Source: Vibrio penaeicida | Lineage (GTDB): Bacteria; Pseudomonadota; Gammaproteobacteria; Enterobacterales; Vibrionaceae | Direction of reading: 5' to 3' | Length of the DNA stretch: 64,000 bases | NCBI RefSeq assembly: GCF_002933855.1 | Contig: NZ_BFAQ01000024.1 | Location: forward strand, 31,869-95,868 | Shown here: positions 8,147 to 18,398 of the stretch, piece after piece | Layout of the letters: every line of letters begins with the position of its first letter | Position numbering within the stretch: position 1 is the first letter of the stretch | Notes under the pieces: generated by a model | Database searches by the model: none | Seen by the model: only the letters and a program-made list of their open reading frames with translations | What the model was told of the DNA's origin: nothing | Made by a program: the position numbers and the translations under genes

Positions 8147-8980
8147 TTGATCAGACTGGCTGATGTGAATAACCCAAGATTGGGTCAGGCATACATAGAT
8201 TATATGGCGACAAGGGGCATCTTGATTGAAATGATGCCCGAAGGGGAAGGGCGCTTCACACTTTGGGTGATGAATGATCAGGATGTCGATGAAGCGCAAG
8301 CTGAATTCACTCTTTTCACTCAACATCCAGATAACCCCAAATATCTTGAAGCCTCTTGGAACGTTGCAGAAAGTCGAAAGAGCCAATTTCATTATGGTTC
8401 TCCCTCCATGGCATCGATGATTACCGCAAAGGCTGGTCCTATCACGCTTATTGGAATGATCATATGTGTTGTTGTATTCCTTGGGCAAATCATCGGCTTT
8501 GAACCTGTACTTTTAAATACCTTCCACTTTCCGGCATCTTCACAGCAAGCTTTTGAAGTCTGGCGTTGGTTTAGCCATGCCATTCTTCACTTTTCAGCGC
8601 TTCACATCGTATTCAATGTGTTGTGGTGGTGGCAGTTGGGGGGTGATATAGAGCGTAAATTAGGTGGTGGGAAACTCTTACTGCTGTTCTTCGTTTCAGC
8701 AGCGGTATCTGGGCTCGGACAGTATTTGGTTGCTGGGCCTAACTTTGGTGGGCTGTCTGGCGTGGTTTACGCCCTATTAGGGTATATCTGGATGCTCAGT
8801 TGGAAAGCGCCGCATTTAGGTATTACGATAGCCAAACCCATTGTGGGCTTTATGCTGGTGTGGCTGGTAATCGGTTTTGCACAGCCGTTTATGGCGATTG
8901 CCAATACAGCTCATGTTATGGGGTTGGTGGCCGGTTGTGCTCTTGGTTTAATTGACGCGCATAAAAAAAGAGATACTTAG
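8147..8980 (+). CDS. glpG: Rhomboid intramembrane serine protease GlpG
   Basis: A 277-aa intramembrane protease with a cytoplasmic N-terminal domain (about 1-75) followed by six membrane helices. The catalytic dyad is Ser204 in GGLSGVVYALLGY and His256 in NTAHVMGLVAG, next to the E. coli positions Ser201 and His254. The HxxxN segment is HIVFNVLWWWQLG. The start is TTG 8147: it aligns with the family start (the NPRLGQAYIDYMATRG block comes directly after) and has only weak Shine-Dalgarno complementarity, so translation may depend on coupling to glpE. GlpG degrades orphan or damaged membrane proteins. Confidence 0.94.
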   Translation: MIRLADVNNPRLGQAYIDYMATRGILIEMMPEGEGRFTLWVMNDQDVDEAQAEFTLFTQHPDNPKYLEASWNVAESRKSQFHYGSPSMASMITAKAGPITLIGMIICVVVFLGQIIGFEPVLLNTFHFPASSQQAFEVWRWFSHAILHFSALHIVFNVLWWWQLGGDIERKLGGGKLLLLFFVSAAVSGLGQYLVAGPNFGGLSGVVYALLGYIWMLSWKAPHLGITIAKPIVGFMLVWLVIGFAQPFMAIANTAHVMGLVAGCALGLIDAHKKRDT

Positions 8981-8993
8981 TATCTCTTTTTAA
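8963..8993 (+). terminator. glpG terminator overlapping the stop codon
   Basis: AAAAAGAGATAC and GTATCTCTTTTT form a 12-bp stem whose loop TTA includes part of the glpG stop region; the right arm ends in a T-run. The hairpin begins inside the last glpG codons. Confidence 0.85.
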
Positions 8994-9048
8994 AACATTC
9001 ATTTTTCAACGGATTGCCTTTCCAAACAATACGCTTTTCCTTTATCAC

Positions 9049-9459
9049 TCATTGATAAAGATACTTGGTAAAGAGTAGGTCTGCTACGACTGTTTTTCCT
9101 GTTTCAGGCAGCAAAATTTCATTCAGGTGATCCATCAGCTCTTTACGTAAATCTTCTCTTCCCGATAGAGATTTTACTTTATCTTCCGACTGTTTACCGA
9201 GCAAATCTATCACTGCGTCTCTAATCAGTGGTGTGTGTTGCTCTAGTAAAGGGACAAATGTCGCGTCAGCGACCATAATGTCTATACGGACTTGAAGGTA
9301 ACCCAGCTTTTTCCCACTCGTGTGAAAATTGGTCGTTAAATCTGGTTGCAACGTATAGTAAGCGAACTGAGGTCCCGTTTTTTCTTCCTCTGTGGCTCCT
9401 GCAGCAGAAAAAAGTAGAGCGAAAGCTAAGATACATGGCTTTATAAGATTTCGAATCAT
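9049..9459 (-). CDS. FliL-like exported protein
   Basis: A 136-aa protein starting at ATG 9459; the longer open frame has no support. The N-terminus is a signal peptide or membrane anchor (MIRNLIKPCILAFALLFSAAGA). The rest resembles the FliL family: YLQVRIDIMV, a helix with LEQHTPLIRDAVIDLL, DLRKELMDHLN, and a C-terminal VADLLFTKYLYQ. FliL proteins sit near flagellar stators. This copy is not in a flagellar operon, and the place between glpG and ubiC is, as I recall, conserved in vibrios. Its own role is unknown. It is divergent from ubiC. Confidence 0.75.
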   Translation of the reverse strand: MIRNLIKPCILAFALLFSAAGATEEEKTGPQFAYYTLQPDLTTNFHTSGKKLGYLQVRIDIMVADATFVPLLEQHTPLIRDAVIDLLGKQSEDKVKSLSGREDLRKELMDHLNEILLPETGKTVVADLLFTKYLYQ

Positions 9460-9590
9460 AATGTGTCTTTTCTTTTTATGGGTAACTTGGGTATGGATAG
9501 TCTGATACAATAGTGGGTCAACAGTGACCAAATTAAAAGAAATTTTTCCGGCATCACATTTTATTGTAATGCGTCTAATAGAATAATGGT

Positions 9591-10130
9591 ATGGATGAGT
9601 TGAAATCGTTGTACTTAACCGCACTGAAATCAGTTACCTGGCAATCACCTGAGCACTTTTCTTATCGCGATGAACATTCAAAACGTTGGTTGCTGGAGTC
9701 CGGTTCGCTATCACGCTTATTGGCGCAGAGATGCAGTCACTTAGGCGTGGATTTATTGAATAACAGCACCGTTGAGTCAGACGCGTTAACCATAGATGAA
9801 CTAAACCGTTTACCTGCAGAATCATGCTTATTACGTGAAGTGGTTTTATCCGGTGACGCCTCTCCTTGGGTCATAGGTAGAACTTTGATTCCCGTATCCT
9901 CTTTGCAGGGTCAACAATCAGACTTAGCTCGCCAAGGAACCATACCTTTAGGGTTAACCGTGTTTAGTGCAGAAGATGTGCGTCGCGATGGTTTAGAGCT
10001 TGGGTGGGCACAACTGCCAACAGGCGACTTAATGGCAAGACGCTCGACACTTTGGATGAATCACAAACCCATGCTCGTGGCGGAATTGTTTCTACCAGAT
10101 GCACCGATCTATACCAAGGAGAAGGTATAA
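9591..10130 (+). CDS. ubiC: Chorismate pyruvate-lyase UbiC
   Basis: UbiC converts chorismate to 4-hydroxybenzoate and pyruvate, the first committed step of ubiquinone synthesis. The 179-aa product carries LLREVVLSG with the active-site Arg region, GRTLIP, the central PLGLTVF and the C-terminal AELFLPDAPIY with the conserved Glu, as in E. coli UbiC (165 aa). The start ATG 9591 lacks a strong Shine-Dalgarno site. Its stop is immediately followed by the ubiA ATG. Confidence 0.93.
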   Translation: MDELKSLYLTALKSVTWQSPEHFSYRDEHSKRWLLESGSLSRLLAQRCSHLGVDLLNNSTVESDALTIDELNRLPAESCLLREVVLSGDASPWVIGRTLIPVSSLQGQQSDLARQGTIPLGLTVFSAEDVRRDGLELGWAQLPTGDLMARRSTLWMNHKPMLVAELFLPDAPIYTKEKV

Positions 10131-10985
10131 ATGTTGAAGGCGAAAGCGCAAGCGTACTTCCAACTTATGCGGCTGGATCGTCCAATTGGTTCGTTGTTGC
10201 TTCTTTGGCCGACGTTATGGGCACTGTTCTTAGCAGCAGAAGGTTTCCCACAATGGGATGTACTGGTCGTTTTTATTGCTGGTGTATTTTTAATGCGCTC
10301 CGCTGGTTGTGTGATCAATGATTATGCAGATCGCGATTTTGATGGGCATGTTAAACGAACCCAAAATCGTCCACTTCCATCCGGCTTAGTCAGTGGAAAA
10401 GAAGCATTAGCACTTTTTGCGGTCCTTGGATTAGCGTCATTTGTTCTGGTTCTTACCATGAACACATTGACTATCCAGCTCTCCTTTATTGGGATCGTAC
10501 TCGCTTTCATTTACCCATTTATGAAGCGTTTCACGCATTTGCCTCAACTGTTTCTTGGCTTAGCGTTCAGTTGGGCTATCCCAATGGCGTGGGCAGCGCA
10601 AGCGGGAGAATTACCTCCTCAAGTATGGTTAATATTTGCTATTAACGCTTTGTGGACCATTGCATACGATACTCAGTACGCCATGGTTGACCGCGATGAT
10701 GACCTTAAAATCGGCATCAAATCGACGGCCATTTTATTCGGTCGCTTCGATAAACTGATCATTGGATTGCTGCAGTTAGTTTCCGTCGCACTGTTGATCG
10801 TGCTTGGGATGTGGATTCAATTAGGCAGCGGATACTATTGGGGTGTATTGGCGACAGGTGCTTTGTTTGTGTATCAGCAACACTTAATGCGACACCGTGA
10901 TCGAGACGCATGCTTCCAAGCCTTCCTCAACAATAACTACGTTGGAATGGTAATTACCCTTGGGTTAGCGATTTACTATTTCTAG
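10131..10985 (+). CDS. ubiA: 4-hydroxybenzoate octaprenyltransferase UbiA
   Basis: A 284-aa polytopic prenyltransferase that attaches the polyprenyl tail to 4-hydroxybenzoate at the inner membrane. The two Asp-rich prenyl-diphosphate/Mg motifs are [11 protein letters not shown] (about residue 62-72) and [13 protein letters not shown] (about 183-195). About eight hydrophobic helices surround them. It directly abuts ubiC, forming a two-gene operon ending at a terminator at 11026. Confidence 0.96.
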   Translation: MLKAKAQAYFQLMRLDRPIGSLLLLWPTLWALFLAAEGFPQWDVLVVFIAGVFLMRSAGCVINDYADRDFDGHVKRTQNRPLPSGLVSGKEALALFAVLGLASFVLVLTMNTLTIQLSFIGIVLAFIYPFMKRFTHLPQLFLGLAFSWAIPMAWAAQAGELPPQVWLIFAINALWTIAYDTQYAMVDRDDDLKIGIKSTAILFGRFDKLIIGLLQLVSVALLIVLGMWIQLGSGYYWGVLATGALFVYQQHLMRHRDRDACFQAFLNNNYVGMVITLGLAIYYF

Positions 10986-11025
10986 GTTTTCTGACTCTAT
11001 GGGTTGGAATTATAAAAATGAAAAG

Positions 11026-11051
11026 AAGGTCGAGCATATGCTCGACCTTTT
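11026..11051. terminator. Bidirectional terminator between ubiA and tex
   Basis: AAGGTCGAGCAT / ATGCTCGACCTT is a perfect 12-bp inverted repeat with no free loop bases beyond the turn, followed by TTTT, between the convergent ubiA and tex. Confidence 0.85.
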
Positions 11052-11092
11052 ACTATTCAGCTTTTATTGAGTGCAGAGGCGTGTGAGAAGAT

Positions 11093-13450
11093 TTACTTCT
11101 TCTTCGCATTAGCAAAAGCTGCCGCGAATGCGCCGCCCATAGCGCCGTTTTGAGGTTCTTGACGTTGGTTTTGTTTACCGCGATGGTTGCCTTTGTCATG
11201 GCGTTGATTGTTTCTGTCTTGACGCTGACCAGAAGGACGATTACTTGCAGGTCGAGAGCTGCGGCTATCTTGTCCCGGCTCGTCATTCAGCCTCATTGAA
11301 AGCCCGATACGTTTGCGCTGAACGTCCACTTCCATAACTTTCACTTTCACGATGTCACCGGCTTTCACCACTTCGCGTGGGTCAGAGACGTAGCGATCGG
11401 TAAGTGCAGATATGTGTACCAAACCATCTTGATGCACACCAATGTCCACGAAAGCCCCGAAGTTGGCCACGTTAGACACCACGCCTTCCAGTACCATGCC
11501 TGGCTCTAAGTCCGAAACTTTGTTAATGCCGTCGGCAAAAGTGGCGGTTTTAAATTCTGGGCGAGGATCGCGACCGGGTTTGTCGAGTTCTTTGATGATG
11601 TCGGTAACTGTTGGTAGACCAAATGAATCGTTGGTGTAATCAACGGCTTTAAGTGAGCTCAGGAATCCGCTGTCGCCGATCATCACTTTGATGTCTTTTT
11701 GGTTTTTCTCAGCGATGGATTTCACCACGGGGTAAGCTTCTGGGTGAACAGAAGAAGCATCCAGTGGGTTTTTCCCATCCATGATACGTAGGAAACCAGC
11801 ACATTGCTCAAAAGCTTTTGGACCTAAACGCGCGACTTTTTTCAATGTAGTCCTGTTCGCAAAACGCCCATTTTCATCGCGATAGTTCACAATGTTTTGT
11901 GCAATGGTCGTTGAAAGACCAGCAACACGAGTCAGCAGTGCGGAAGAGGCCGTATTCACATCCACACCCACGGCGTTCACACAGTCTTCAACCACCGCAT
12001 CAAGGCGTTTCGCCAGCAAGCTTTGGCTTACATCATGCTGATATTGACCAACACCGATCGATTTAGGATCGATTTTCACCAATTCAGCCAACGGATCTTG
12101 TAATCGACGGGCAATCGACACCGCACCACGCAGCGACACATCCATATTCGGGAATTCATTGGCGGCAAGCTCAGACGCAGAGTACACCGATGCACCAGCT
12201 TCACTGACGATGATCTTCTGCACTTTGAGATTACCGCGTTTGATAACGTCGGCAACAAAGGCATCGGTTTCACGTGAAGCCGTGCCGTTACCAATAGCGA
12301 TGAGATCAACATTGAACTGACGAACCAACTGCTCGACCACATGTGCCGATTTGTCGTACTGCTTTTGTGGTGGGTGAGGGAAGATGGTGTCAGTGGCAAG
12401 GACTTTACCTGTTGAATCAACCACCGCAATTTTAGAACCTGTACGTAAGCCCGGATCAAGACCTAATGTCGCTCTAGGACCAGCAGGTGCAGCCATGAGC
12501 AGGTCTTTCAAGTTAGTGGCGAAAACTTCAATGGCCTCAATTTCAGCGCGCTCTTTCAATGCACCCATCAATTCCGTTTCCATATGCATGGACACTTTAA
12601 TTCGCCATGCCCAGCTGATGACTTGCTTACGCCAACTGTCGGCGGGTGCTTGGCTTAGGTGGATACCATAGTGCTCGGCAATGATGGACTCACAGTATGA
12701 ACCTCGCTGCCCCTCTTCTTGCTGTGGGTCCGCATTCATTGATAATTGAAGGAAGCCTTCATTTCGCCCACGTAACATGGCTAATGCACGGTGAGACGGT
12801 GCTTTGCTGATGGCTTCATCGTGCTCAAAGTAATCTTTGAACTTTTCGCCTTCTTGCTCTTTGCCCTCAATAACGCGAGCACTCAATTCGGCATGCTTGT
12901 TTAAGTAAACACGGACTTTCTCCAACAAGTTCGCGTCTTCAGCAATACGCTCCATGATGATGGCACGAGCACCATCTAACGCAGCTTTTGTATCCCTAAT
13001 GCCGTTTTCTGAATTGAGATACTTTTCTGCTTCGGACTCTGGGTTATGTTCTGGTTGTTGCCATAGGGTATTGGCAAGAGGTTCTAACCCAGCTTCAATC
13101 GCAATTTGACCTTTGGTGCGACGCTTCGGTTTATACGGTAGGTATAAGTCCTCAAGGCGTGTTTTGCTGTCTGCGCCGTTGATCTCCGCTTCAAGCTCTG
13201 GAGTCAGTTTTCCCTGCTCTTGAATAGACTTGATGATGGTTTGTCGGCGTTCATCCATTTCTCTCAAATAAGAAAGGCGAGAATCAAGATTTCGAAGTTG
13301 GGTATCATCTAACCCACCTGTCACCTCTTTACGGTAACGGGCAATAAATGGAACGGTATTTCCGTCATCAATTAGGGTAACGGCTGATAAGACTTGCTCC
13401 GTGCGAACATTCAGTTCCTGAGCAATGGTTTGACAGATAGCTTGGCTCAT
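11093..13450 (-). CDS. tex: Tex-family RNA-binding transcription accessory protein (YhgF)
   Basis: 785 aa, close to the usual Tex length. Visible parts are the N-terminal helical domain ([18 protein letters not shown]), the YqgF/RNase-H-like core ([17 protein letters not shown]), a helix-hairpin-helix region ([22 protein letters not shown]), and a C-terminal S1 RNA-binding domain ([20 protein letters not shown] to DGLVHISAL). The basic, Gln/Arg-rich tail of about 60 residues ends in Ala/Lys. Tex affects toxin gene expression in Bordetella and binds RNA and DNA. It is followed upstream by greB on the same strand (41 bp gap). Confidence 0.95.
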   Translation of the reverse strand: MSQAICQTIAQELNVRTEQVLSAVTLIDDGNTVPFIARYRKEVTGGLDDTQLRNLDSRLSYLREMDERRQTIIKSIQEQGKLTPELEAEINGADSKTRLEDLYLPYKPKRRTKGQIAIEAGLEPLANTLWQQPEHNPESEAEKYLNSENGIRDTKAALDGARAIIMERIAEDANLLEKVRVYLNKHAELSARVIEGKEQEGEKFKDYFEHDEAISKAPSHRALAMLRGRNEGFLQLSMNADPQQEEGQRGSYCESIIAEHYGIHLSQAPADSWRKQVISWAWRIKVSMHMETELMGALKERAEIEAIEVFATNLKDLLMAAPAGPRATLGLDPGLRTGSKIAVVDSTGKVLATDTIFPHPPQKQYDKSAHVVEQLVRQFNVDLIAIGNGTASRETDAFVADVIKRGNLKVQKIIVSEAGASVYSASELAANEFPNMDVSLRGAVSIARRLQDPLAELVKIDPKSIGVGQYQHDVSQSLLAKRLDAVVEDCVNAVGVDVNTASSALLTRVAGLSTTIAQNIVNYRDENGRFANRTTLKKVARLGPKAFEQCAGFLRIMDGKNPLDASSVHPEAYPVVKSIAEKNQKDIKVMIGDSGFLSSLKAVDYTNDSFGLPTVTDIIKELDKPGRDPRPEFKTATFADGINKVSDLEPGMVLEGVVSNVANFGAFVDIGVHQDGLVHISALTDRYVSDPREVVKAGDIVKVKVMEVDVQRKRIGLSMRLNDEPGQDSRSSRPASNRPSGQRQDRNNQRHDKGNHRGKQNQRQEPQNGAMGGAFAAAFANAKKK

Positions 13451-13491
13451 CCGTGTGTACTCTTGGTAAATTTGAGGAGGGAGGCGTGCTG

Positions 13492-13974
13492 CTACGATGA
13501 TTTGTCGTAGCGAATGGCATTAACAAACCACTCTTTCTCACCTTCAGGAGTGCGAACGACGCATTCATCGTCCACTTCTTTTTTCAATAGAGCGCGCGCC
13601 ATGGGCGAGTCGATGGAAATGTAGTCTTTGACGCCACCGTAAATTTCATCGGGACCGACTATACGAAAAGATTTGGTCTCGCCGCTTTCGTTTTCCACTT
13701 CTACCCAAGCACCAAAAAAGACTTTGCCTTCTTGTTGAGGAGCGTAGTCGATCACTTTCACTTGCTCTAGACGCTTTCTTAGGTAGCGCACTCGGCGATC
13801 GATTTCACGCAGGCGCTTTTTGTTGTACTGATAATCCGCATTTTCTGAGCGATCGCCAAGGCTTGCTGCCCACGTGACTTTCTTCGTCACTTCTGGGCGG
13901 TCTTCTTTCCACAGAAAATCGAGCTCTTTTTTAAGGCGATTAAAGCCTTCTCGTGTAATTAAATTTGTTTTCAT
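13492..13974 (-). CDS. greB: Transcript cleavage factor GreB
   Basis: GreB rescues backtracked RNA polymerase by stimulating its endonuclease activity. The 160-aa protein starts at ATG 13974 ([21 protein letters not shown]); an upstream in-frame GTG extension is not family-like. The N-terminal coiled coil carries the acidic tip [21 protein letters not shown], and the C-terminal FKBP-like domain contains GPDEIYGG and [13 protein letters not shown]. The WKEDRPEV stretch and overall length favour GreB over GreA. Confidence 0.94.
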   Translation of the reverse strand: MKTNLITREGFNRLKKELDFLWKEDRPEVTKKVTWAASLGDRSENADYQYNKKRLREIDRRVRYLRKRLEQVKVIDYAPQQEGKVFFGAWVEVENESGETKSFRIVGPDEIYGGVKDYISIDSPMARALLKKEVDDECVVRTPEGEKEWFVNAIRYDKSS

Positions 13975-14199
13975 CCTGTTCAGAGCGGTATCCGAAATTA
14001 GGGTCAGTTTTACCACAAGTCAGCAGAAATGGAATGCCATGTTTCGTGGGATTAGAGTAATTTTGACATAGTTTTCAATTTCAGCCACGGATTGTCGCGA
14101 AATCGACATTAAGTGCCCATTTTTTATGCTTTGGTATGGCGGAGTGCACAATTTACTGTTTCATTTGGAAGTAACAAACATTTAACAGGTCTGACTATA

Positions 14200-15111
14200 G
14201 TGAAGAATAGGGTGGCACAAAGCCCAGAGCAATACCTCAATAAGGCGGATAATTCGACAAAGCGGCTGAATCGAATCGCGGTGAAACAAGGCAAGTGTAT
14301 GCCTCAGACCGATCAACTGATCGTTGAGGAACCTTTGGCTATTTGGCTTCGACAGTATCAACCCGATACCAGCGTGAAAGAAAAGCACCTGTTTTCGACG
14401 ATGCGAACACCGGGAGGGGATAGCGAACTCGTTCTTGGAATGTTGCTATCGGAAGGGGTGATCGACAGCGTAGCTCAAGTTAGCAGCCTAACGTTCGGTG
14501 AAGGCACGGACAGTAACGAATGTTACGCAGAACTGGTGCCCGAAGTTAAGGTCGATTGGTCATCGCAAGGGCGCAGTGCGTCCTTTTCCAGTTGCGGGTT
14601 GTGTGGCAAGTCTGCCATTCGGTTACTTGAACTTCGATGCGTCCCAAAAGTAGACAACACTTCTCGTTGGCTTCCTGAGCAAGTGGTTGTTGCGCTGCCA
14701 GATGCGCTTAAAGCACAACAGGAGCTATTCGTACAAACAGGGGCATCTCACGGGTGTGGGTTGTTTGATGCCAGCGGCTCCCTTCTTTCTATCGCAGAGG
14801 ATGTAGGCAGGCACAACGCGTTAGACAAATTACTGGGCCTGCGAGCGCGTGTTCCAGAATACATAGAAAAGGGCAGAGTGATTGGGCTGAGCGGTCGAGT
14901 AAGTATAGAGATGATGCAAAAAGTCGTGATGTCTGGTGTGCCCGTTGTGGTGTCTGTCGGGGCGCCCACTCAGCTTGCGGTGCAAATGGCGCAGCGTTTT
15001 GGCATCACATTGATTGGGTTTTGCCAGAAAGAGGGGTTTAACATTTATAGCGGTGAGCAAAGATTAACCTTTGGTTCTCAGCCCCCCCAAAATAACATCA
15101 AGGAAAAATGA
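14200..15111 (+). CDS. fdhD: Formate dehydrogenase accessory sulfurtransferase FdhD
   Basis: FdhD passes sulfur from IscS to the molybdenum cofactor of formate-dehydrogenase-type enzymes. The product contains the substrate-binding TMRTPGGDSELVLGMLLSEGVI, the sulfur-relay CGLCGK (Cys132 and Cys135 from the chosen start), ASHGCGLFD, EDVGRHNALDKL and SGRVSIEMMQKVVMSGVPVVVSVGAPT. The start is uncertain: the frame is open from GTG 14113, and GTG 14200 is chosen for its length (303 aa) and an AGG upstream; ATG 14299 is another option. It overlaps the next gene by 4 bp, linking it to that molybdoenzyme. Confidence 0.9.
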   Translation: MKNRVAQSPEQYLNKADNSTKRLNRIAVKQGKCMPQTDQLIVEEPLAIWLRQYQPDTSVKEKHLFSTMRTPGGDSELVLGMLLSEGVIDSVAQVSSLTFGEGTDSNECYAELVPEVKVDWSSQGRSASFSSCGLCGKSAIRLLELRCVPKVDNTSRWLPEQVVVALPDALKAQQELFVQTGASHGCGLFDASGSLLSIAEDVGRHNALDKLLGLRARVPEYIEKGRVIGLSGRVSIEMMQKVVMSGVPVVVSVGAPTQLAVQMAQRFGITLIGFCQKEGFNIYSGEQRLTFGSQPPQNNIKEK

Positions 15112-17396
15112 TGACGGTAAAAAAATACACAGGGAATGCCGGAGGCTGGGGGGCATTAGCGAGCACCACCCAGCACTTGATCAAAAGTGAGAGCGTTATC
15201 CGTAATATTCGCAACTTGCTGAGTACCAACCAACACGATGGATTTGATTGCCCTGGCTGTGCTTGGGGGGAACTGGAAGAGAATCGCCGATTTAAGTTTT
15301 GTGAGAATGGAGCAAAAGCAGTGAACTGGGAAGCAACGAGCCGTCGTGTTCGAGCGGATTTTTTTGCGACCTATCCTGTATCGTGGCTTGCCAAACAAAC
15401 GGATTATTATCTGGAAGATCAAGGTCGATTGGCAGAACCCATGCAATATGACCCGTCTACAGACCATTATCACCCCATAAGTTGGGACGATGCTTTTGCG
15501 CTCATTGCCAAACACCTCAAATCGCTTCCCGATCCTAATCAAGCGGAATTTTACACATCAGGGCGGGCAAGTAACGAAGCTGCCTTCTTGTATCAGCTAT
15601 TTGTACGTGCGTATGGCACCAATAACTTCCCTGATTGTTCAAATATGTGCCACGAAGCCAGTGGTGTTGCGCTTAAACAATCCATTGGCGTGGGCAAAGG
15701 TACCGTCACCTTAGACGACTTTGATCATGCCGACGCCATATTTGTCTTTGGGCAGAACCCCGGAACAAACCACCCGAGAATGTTGGACACCTTACGCGCT
15801 GCATCGTTAAGAGGCGCCAATATCGTCACGTTCAATACGCTCAAAGAGCGTGGATTACAGAAATTCACCAACCCACAGGCGATGGATGAAATGCTCACGG
15901 GCGGTGGAACTAAAATTACGCATCATTATTTTACCCCCAAATTAGGGGGAGATATGGCGGTGGTGCGTGGGATGGTGAAAGCCTTACTCCAAAGCGAAAA
16001 GACCGTACCAGGTAGTGTGTTTGACCAGCGTTTTATTGAAGATCACACGCTTGGGCTTGAGGCGTATCTGGACAAGGTGGACCACACGGAGTGGGACCAA
16101 ATTGTAGAGCAATCAGGTTTGAGCCAAGCGGAAATTGAGCACGCCGCGCAAATTTACCGGCATTCTGAAAAAGTAATACTGACGTGGGCGATGGGCATTA
16201 CCCAACATTTGCATTCGGTGAAAACCATTCAGGAAATGGCGAACCTGCAATTGTTGTGTGGGCAAGTGGGTAAACGCGGTGCAGGGTTATGCCCAGTAAG
16301 GGGACACAGCAATGTTCAAGGTGATCGCACTATGGGCATTGATGAAAAACCACCGCAATCCCTACTAGACGCGATAGAAAAACAATTTAGGTTTACACCA
16401 CCCCAAGAAGAAGGGCATAACACCGTTCAAACCATCAAAGCCATGGAAGAGGGGCGCAGCAAAGTCTTCATCGCCTTAGGGGGAAACTTTGCAGCAGCCA
16501 CACCAGATTCCGCCAGAACGCTGCAAGCGCTGTCTTCTTGTGATCTCACTGTGAATATCGCGACTAAGTTGAATCGAACGCACGTCACGCCAGGTAAGGC
16601 ATCGTTGATATTGCCTTGCTTAGGTCGAACCGATATCGACTTGCAAGAGGGTGTGCCCCAAAAAGTGACCGTCGAGGATTCCTTTAGTATGGTACATGCG
16701 TCTGGTGGCGTCGTGAAAAGTGACACAAGCGAAATGCGTTCAGAGCCCGCGATTGTGGCAGGTATGGCGCAGGCAACGCTTGGCGCTTCTCCAGTTGATT
16801 GGCTGGCGCTCATTAAAAATTACGATCGAATACGCGACCTCATCGAGAAAACCATCCCCGGATTTACCGATTTTAATCATCGCTTGAAACAGCCCGGTGG
16901 CTTTTACTTAGGGAACCGAGCAGCAGAGCGTGTTTGGGCCACTCAAAGTGAAAAAGCAGAGTTTCACTCTCATGCTTTACCTGAATCGATAATCAAATGG
17001 GCAAAACCACGTAAAAGTACCGATCCCGTTTTTGTGTTACAAACCATGAGATCTCATGACCAATACAACACCACCATTTATGGCTTTAATGACCGATATA
17101 GGGGGATATCTGGCGAGCGAAAAGTATTGTTCATCAATCCAACAGATATAGAACTTTTGGGATGCCAAGAAGGGGATAGGGTGACCATTACGGCCTGTTG
17201 GGGAGACGATGTTAAGCGCCAGGTTACCTCATTTAAACTGGTTGCTTATGAGATACCTGCGGGTAACTTGGCGGCGTATTTTCCAGAAACTAATCCGTTA
17301 GTGGCTCTCGACAGTCATGGAGAGTACAGTTTTACACCAATATCGAAATCCATTCCTGTGACAATTGAAAAAATAGAATCATCTACTGTGATTTAG
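15108..17396 (+). CDS. FdhF/YdeP-family molybdopterin oxidoreductase
   Basis: A 762-aa catalytic subunit of the YdeP branch of formate-dehydrogenase-alpha-like enzymes. The N-terminus has FDCPGCAWGE instead of the full four-Cys Fe-S motif of classical FdhF. The core shows YTSGRASNEAAFLYQLF, DCSNMCHEASG with a Cys (no selenocysteine) at the Mo-ligand region, FGQNPGTNHPRM, and GQVGKRGAGLCPVRGHSNVQGDRTMGI. The C-terminal cap domain begins around QTMRSHDQYNTTIYG. E. coli YdeP has been linked to acid resistance; the substrate is unknown. There is no signal peptide, so it is probably cytoplasmic. The ATGATGA overlap with fdhD suggests that FdhD matures this enzyme. Confidence 0.9.
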   Translation: MMTVKKYTGNAGGWGALASTTQHLIKSESVIRNIRNLLSTNQHDGFDCPGCAWGELEENRRFKFCENGAKAVNWEATSRRVRADFFATYPVSWLAKQTDYYLEDQGRLAEPMQYDPSTDHYHPISWDDAFALIAKHLKSLPDPNQAEFYTSGRASNEAAFLYQLFVRAYGTNNFPDCSNMCHEASGVALKQSIGVGKGTVTLDDFDHADAIFVFGQNPGTNHPRMLDTLRAASLRGANIVTFNTLKERGLQKFTNPQAMDEMLTGGGTKITHHYFTPKLGGDMAVVRGMVKALLQSEKTVPGSVFDQRFIEDHTLGLEAYLDKVDHTEWDQIVEQSGLSQAEIEHAAQIYRHSEKVILTWAMGITQHLHSVKTIQEMANLQLLCGQVGKRGAGLCPVRGHSNVQGDRTMGIDEKPPQSLLDAIEKQFRFTPPQEEGHNTVQTIKAMEEGRSKVFIALGGNFAAATPDSARTLQALSSCDLTVNIATKLNRTHVTPGKASLILPCLGRTDIDLQEGVPQKVTVEDSFSMVHASGGVVKSDTSEMRSEPAIVAGMAQATLGASPVDWLALIKNYDRIRDLIEKTIPGFTDFNHRLKQPGGFYLGNRAAERVWATQSEKAEFHSHALPESIIKWAKPRKSTDPVFVLQTMRSHDQYNTTIYGFNDRYRGISGERKVLFINPTDIELLGCQEGDRVTITACWGDDVKRQVTSFKLVAYEIPAGNLAAYFPETNPLVALDSHGEYSFTPISKSIPVTIEKIESSTVI

Positions 17397-17579
17397 CTGC
17401 GTAAATCAATGACAAAGCAGTTTTCTCTGGCAATAATCGCTCGCTGTCAGAATGAGGTAAGGTATATACTTGTGTTTCATATATGAAGCGAAGAAATAAA
17501 GTGTAACAATTGATTGAGTGAAAAACGCTCAGTCAATGCTACCTTTAGTCCGATTAAGTTGTTAGCGGAAGTAAGATCT

Positions 17580-18299
17580 ATGCAAGAGAACTACAAAATA
17601 CTAGTGGTAGATGATGATGCTCGATTACGTTCTTTGTTAGAGCGCTATTTATCTGAGCAAGGTTTTCAGGTGCGTAGTGTCGCCAACAGTGAACAGATGG
17701 ATCGTCTGCTAACACGCGAAAACTTCCACCTAATGGTATTGGACTTGATGTTGCCGGGTGAAGATGGCTTGTCCATTTGTCGCCGTTTGCGTAATGCCAA
17801 CAACATGCTGCCTATCTTAATGCTGACAGCAAAAGGCGATGAGATAGACCGTATTGTTGGTTTGGAAGTCGGTGCCGACGATTACCTACCTAAGCCATTT
17901 AACCCCCGTGAGCTGCTTGCTCGTATCCGCGCTGTTTTACGTCGTCAGACGATTGAAGCACCGGGCGCACCAAGTGCTGAAGATAAGGTTATCGAGTTCG
18001 GTGAATTCATATTGAACCTTGGAACGCGTGAAATGTTCCGTGGTGAAGAGCCTATGCCACTGACATCCGGTGAGTTTGCGGTTCTTAAAGCGCTCGTGAC
18101 CAATGCGCGTGAGCCAATGTCGCGTGACAAACTTATGAACATGGCACGTGGCCGTGAATACTCGGCAATGGAACGCTCTATTGACGTTCAAATTTCCCGT
18201 TTACGCCGTATGCTGGAAGAAGATCCTAGTCGCCCACGCTATATTCAAACGGTTTGGGGATTAGGTTATGTCTTTGTCCCAGATGGCAAAGAAATGTAA
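17580..18299 (+). CDS. ompR: Osmolarity response regulator OmpR
   Basis: A 239-aa OmpR-family regulator, exactly the E. coli length when started at ATG 17580. The receiver domain has the acidic pocket (VVDDDARLR), phospho-acceptor Asp55 (LDLMLPGEDG), a switch Thr (LTAKG) and Lys (YLPKPFNPREL). The C-terminal winged helix includes LTSGEFAVLKALV, SRDKLMNMARGREYSAMERSIDVQISRLRR and QTVWGLGYVF. OmpR controls porins and other envelope genes after phosphorylation by EnvZ. An extended frame upstream to 17514 is not family-like. Confidence 0.97.
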   Translation: MQENYKILVVDDDARLRSLLERYLSEQGFQVRSVANSEQMDRLLTRENFHLMVLDLMLPGEDGLSICRRLRNANNMLPILMLTAKGDEIDRIVGLEVGADDYLPKPFNPRELLARIRAVLRRQTIEAPGAPSAEDKVIEFGEFILNLGTREMFRGEEPMPLTSGEFAVLKALVTNAREPMSRDKLMNMARGREYSAMERSIDVQISRLRRMLEEDPSRPRYIQTVWGLGYVFVPDGKEM

Positions 18300-18318
18300 C
18301 GCTCAAAACTGACATGAG

Positions 18319-18357
18319 TAGGGAGTAAAGATAATCACTTTACTCCCTATCTTTTTT
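18319..18357 (+). terminator. Terminator/attenuator between ompR and envZ
   Basis: TAGGGAGTAAAG (18319-18330) and CTTTACTCCCTA (18338-18349) form a perfect 12-bp stem with a 7-base loop, followed by TCTTTTTT. This is a textbook intrinsic terminator placed inside the ompR-envZ operon. Partial readthrough would lower envZ relative to ompR; an envZ promoter in the 41 bp that remain is unlikely but not excluded. Confidence 0.9.
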
Positions 18358-18398
18358 AACCGATAACACATCTCACCTACTTCCGAAAGGAGCCCTCG

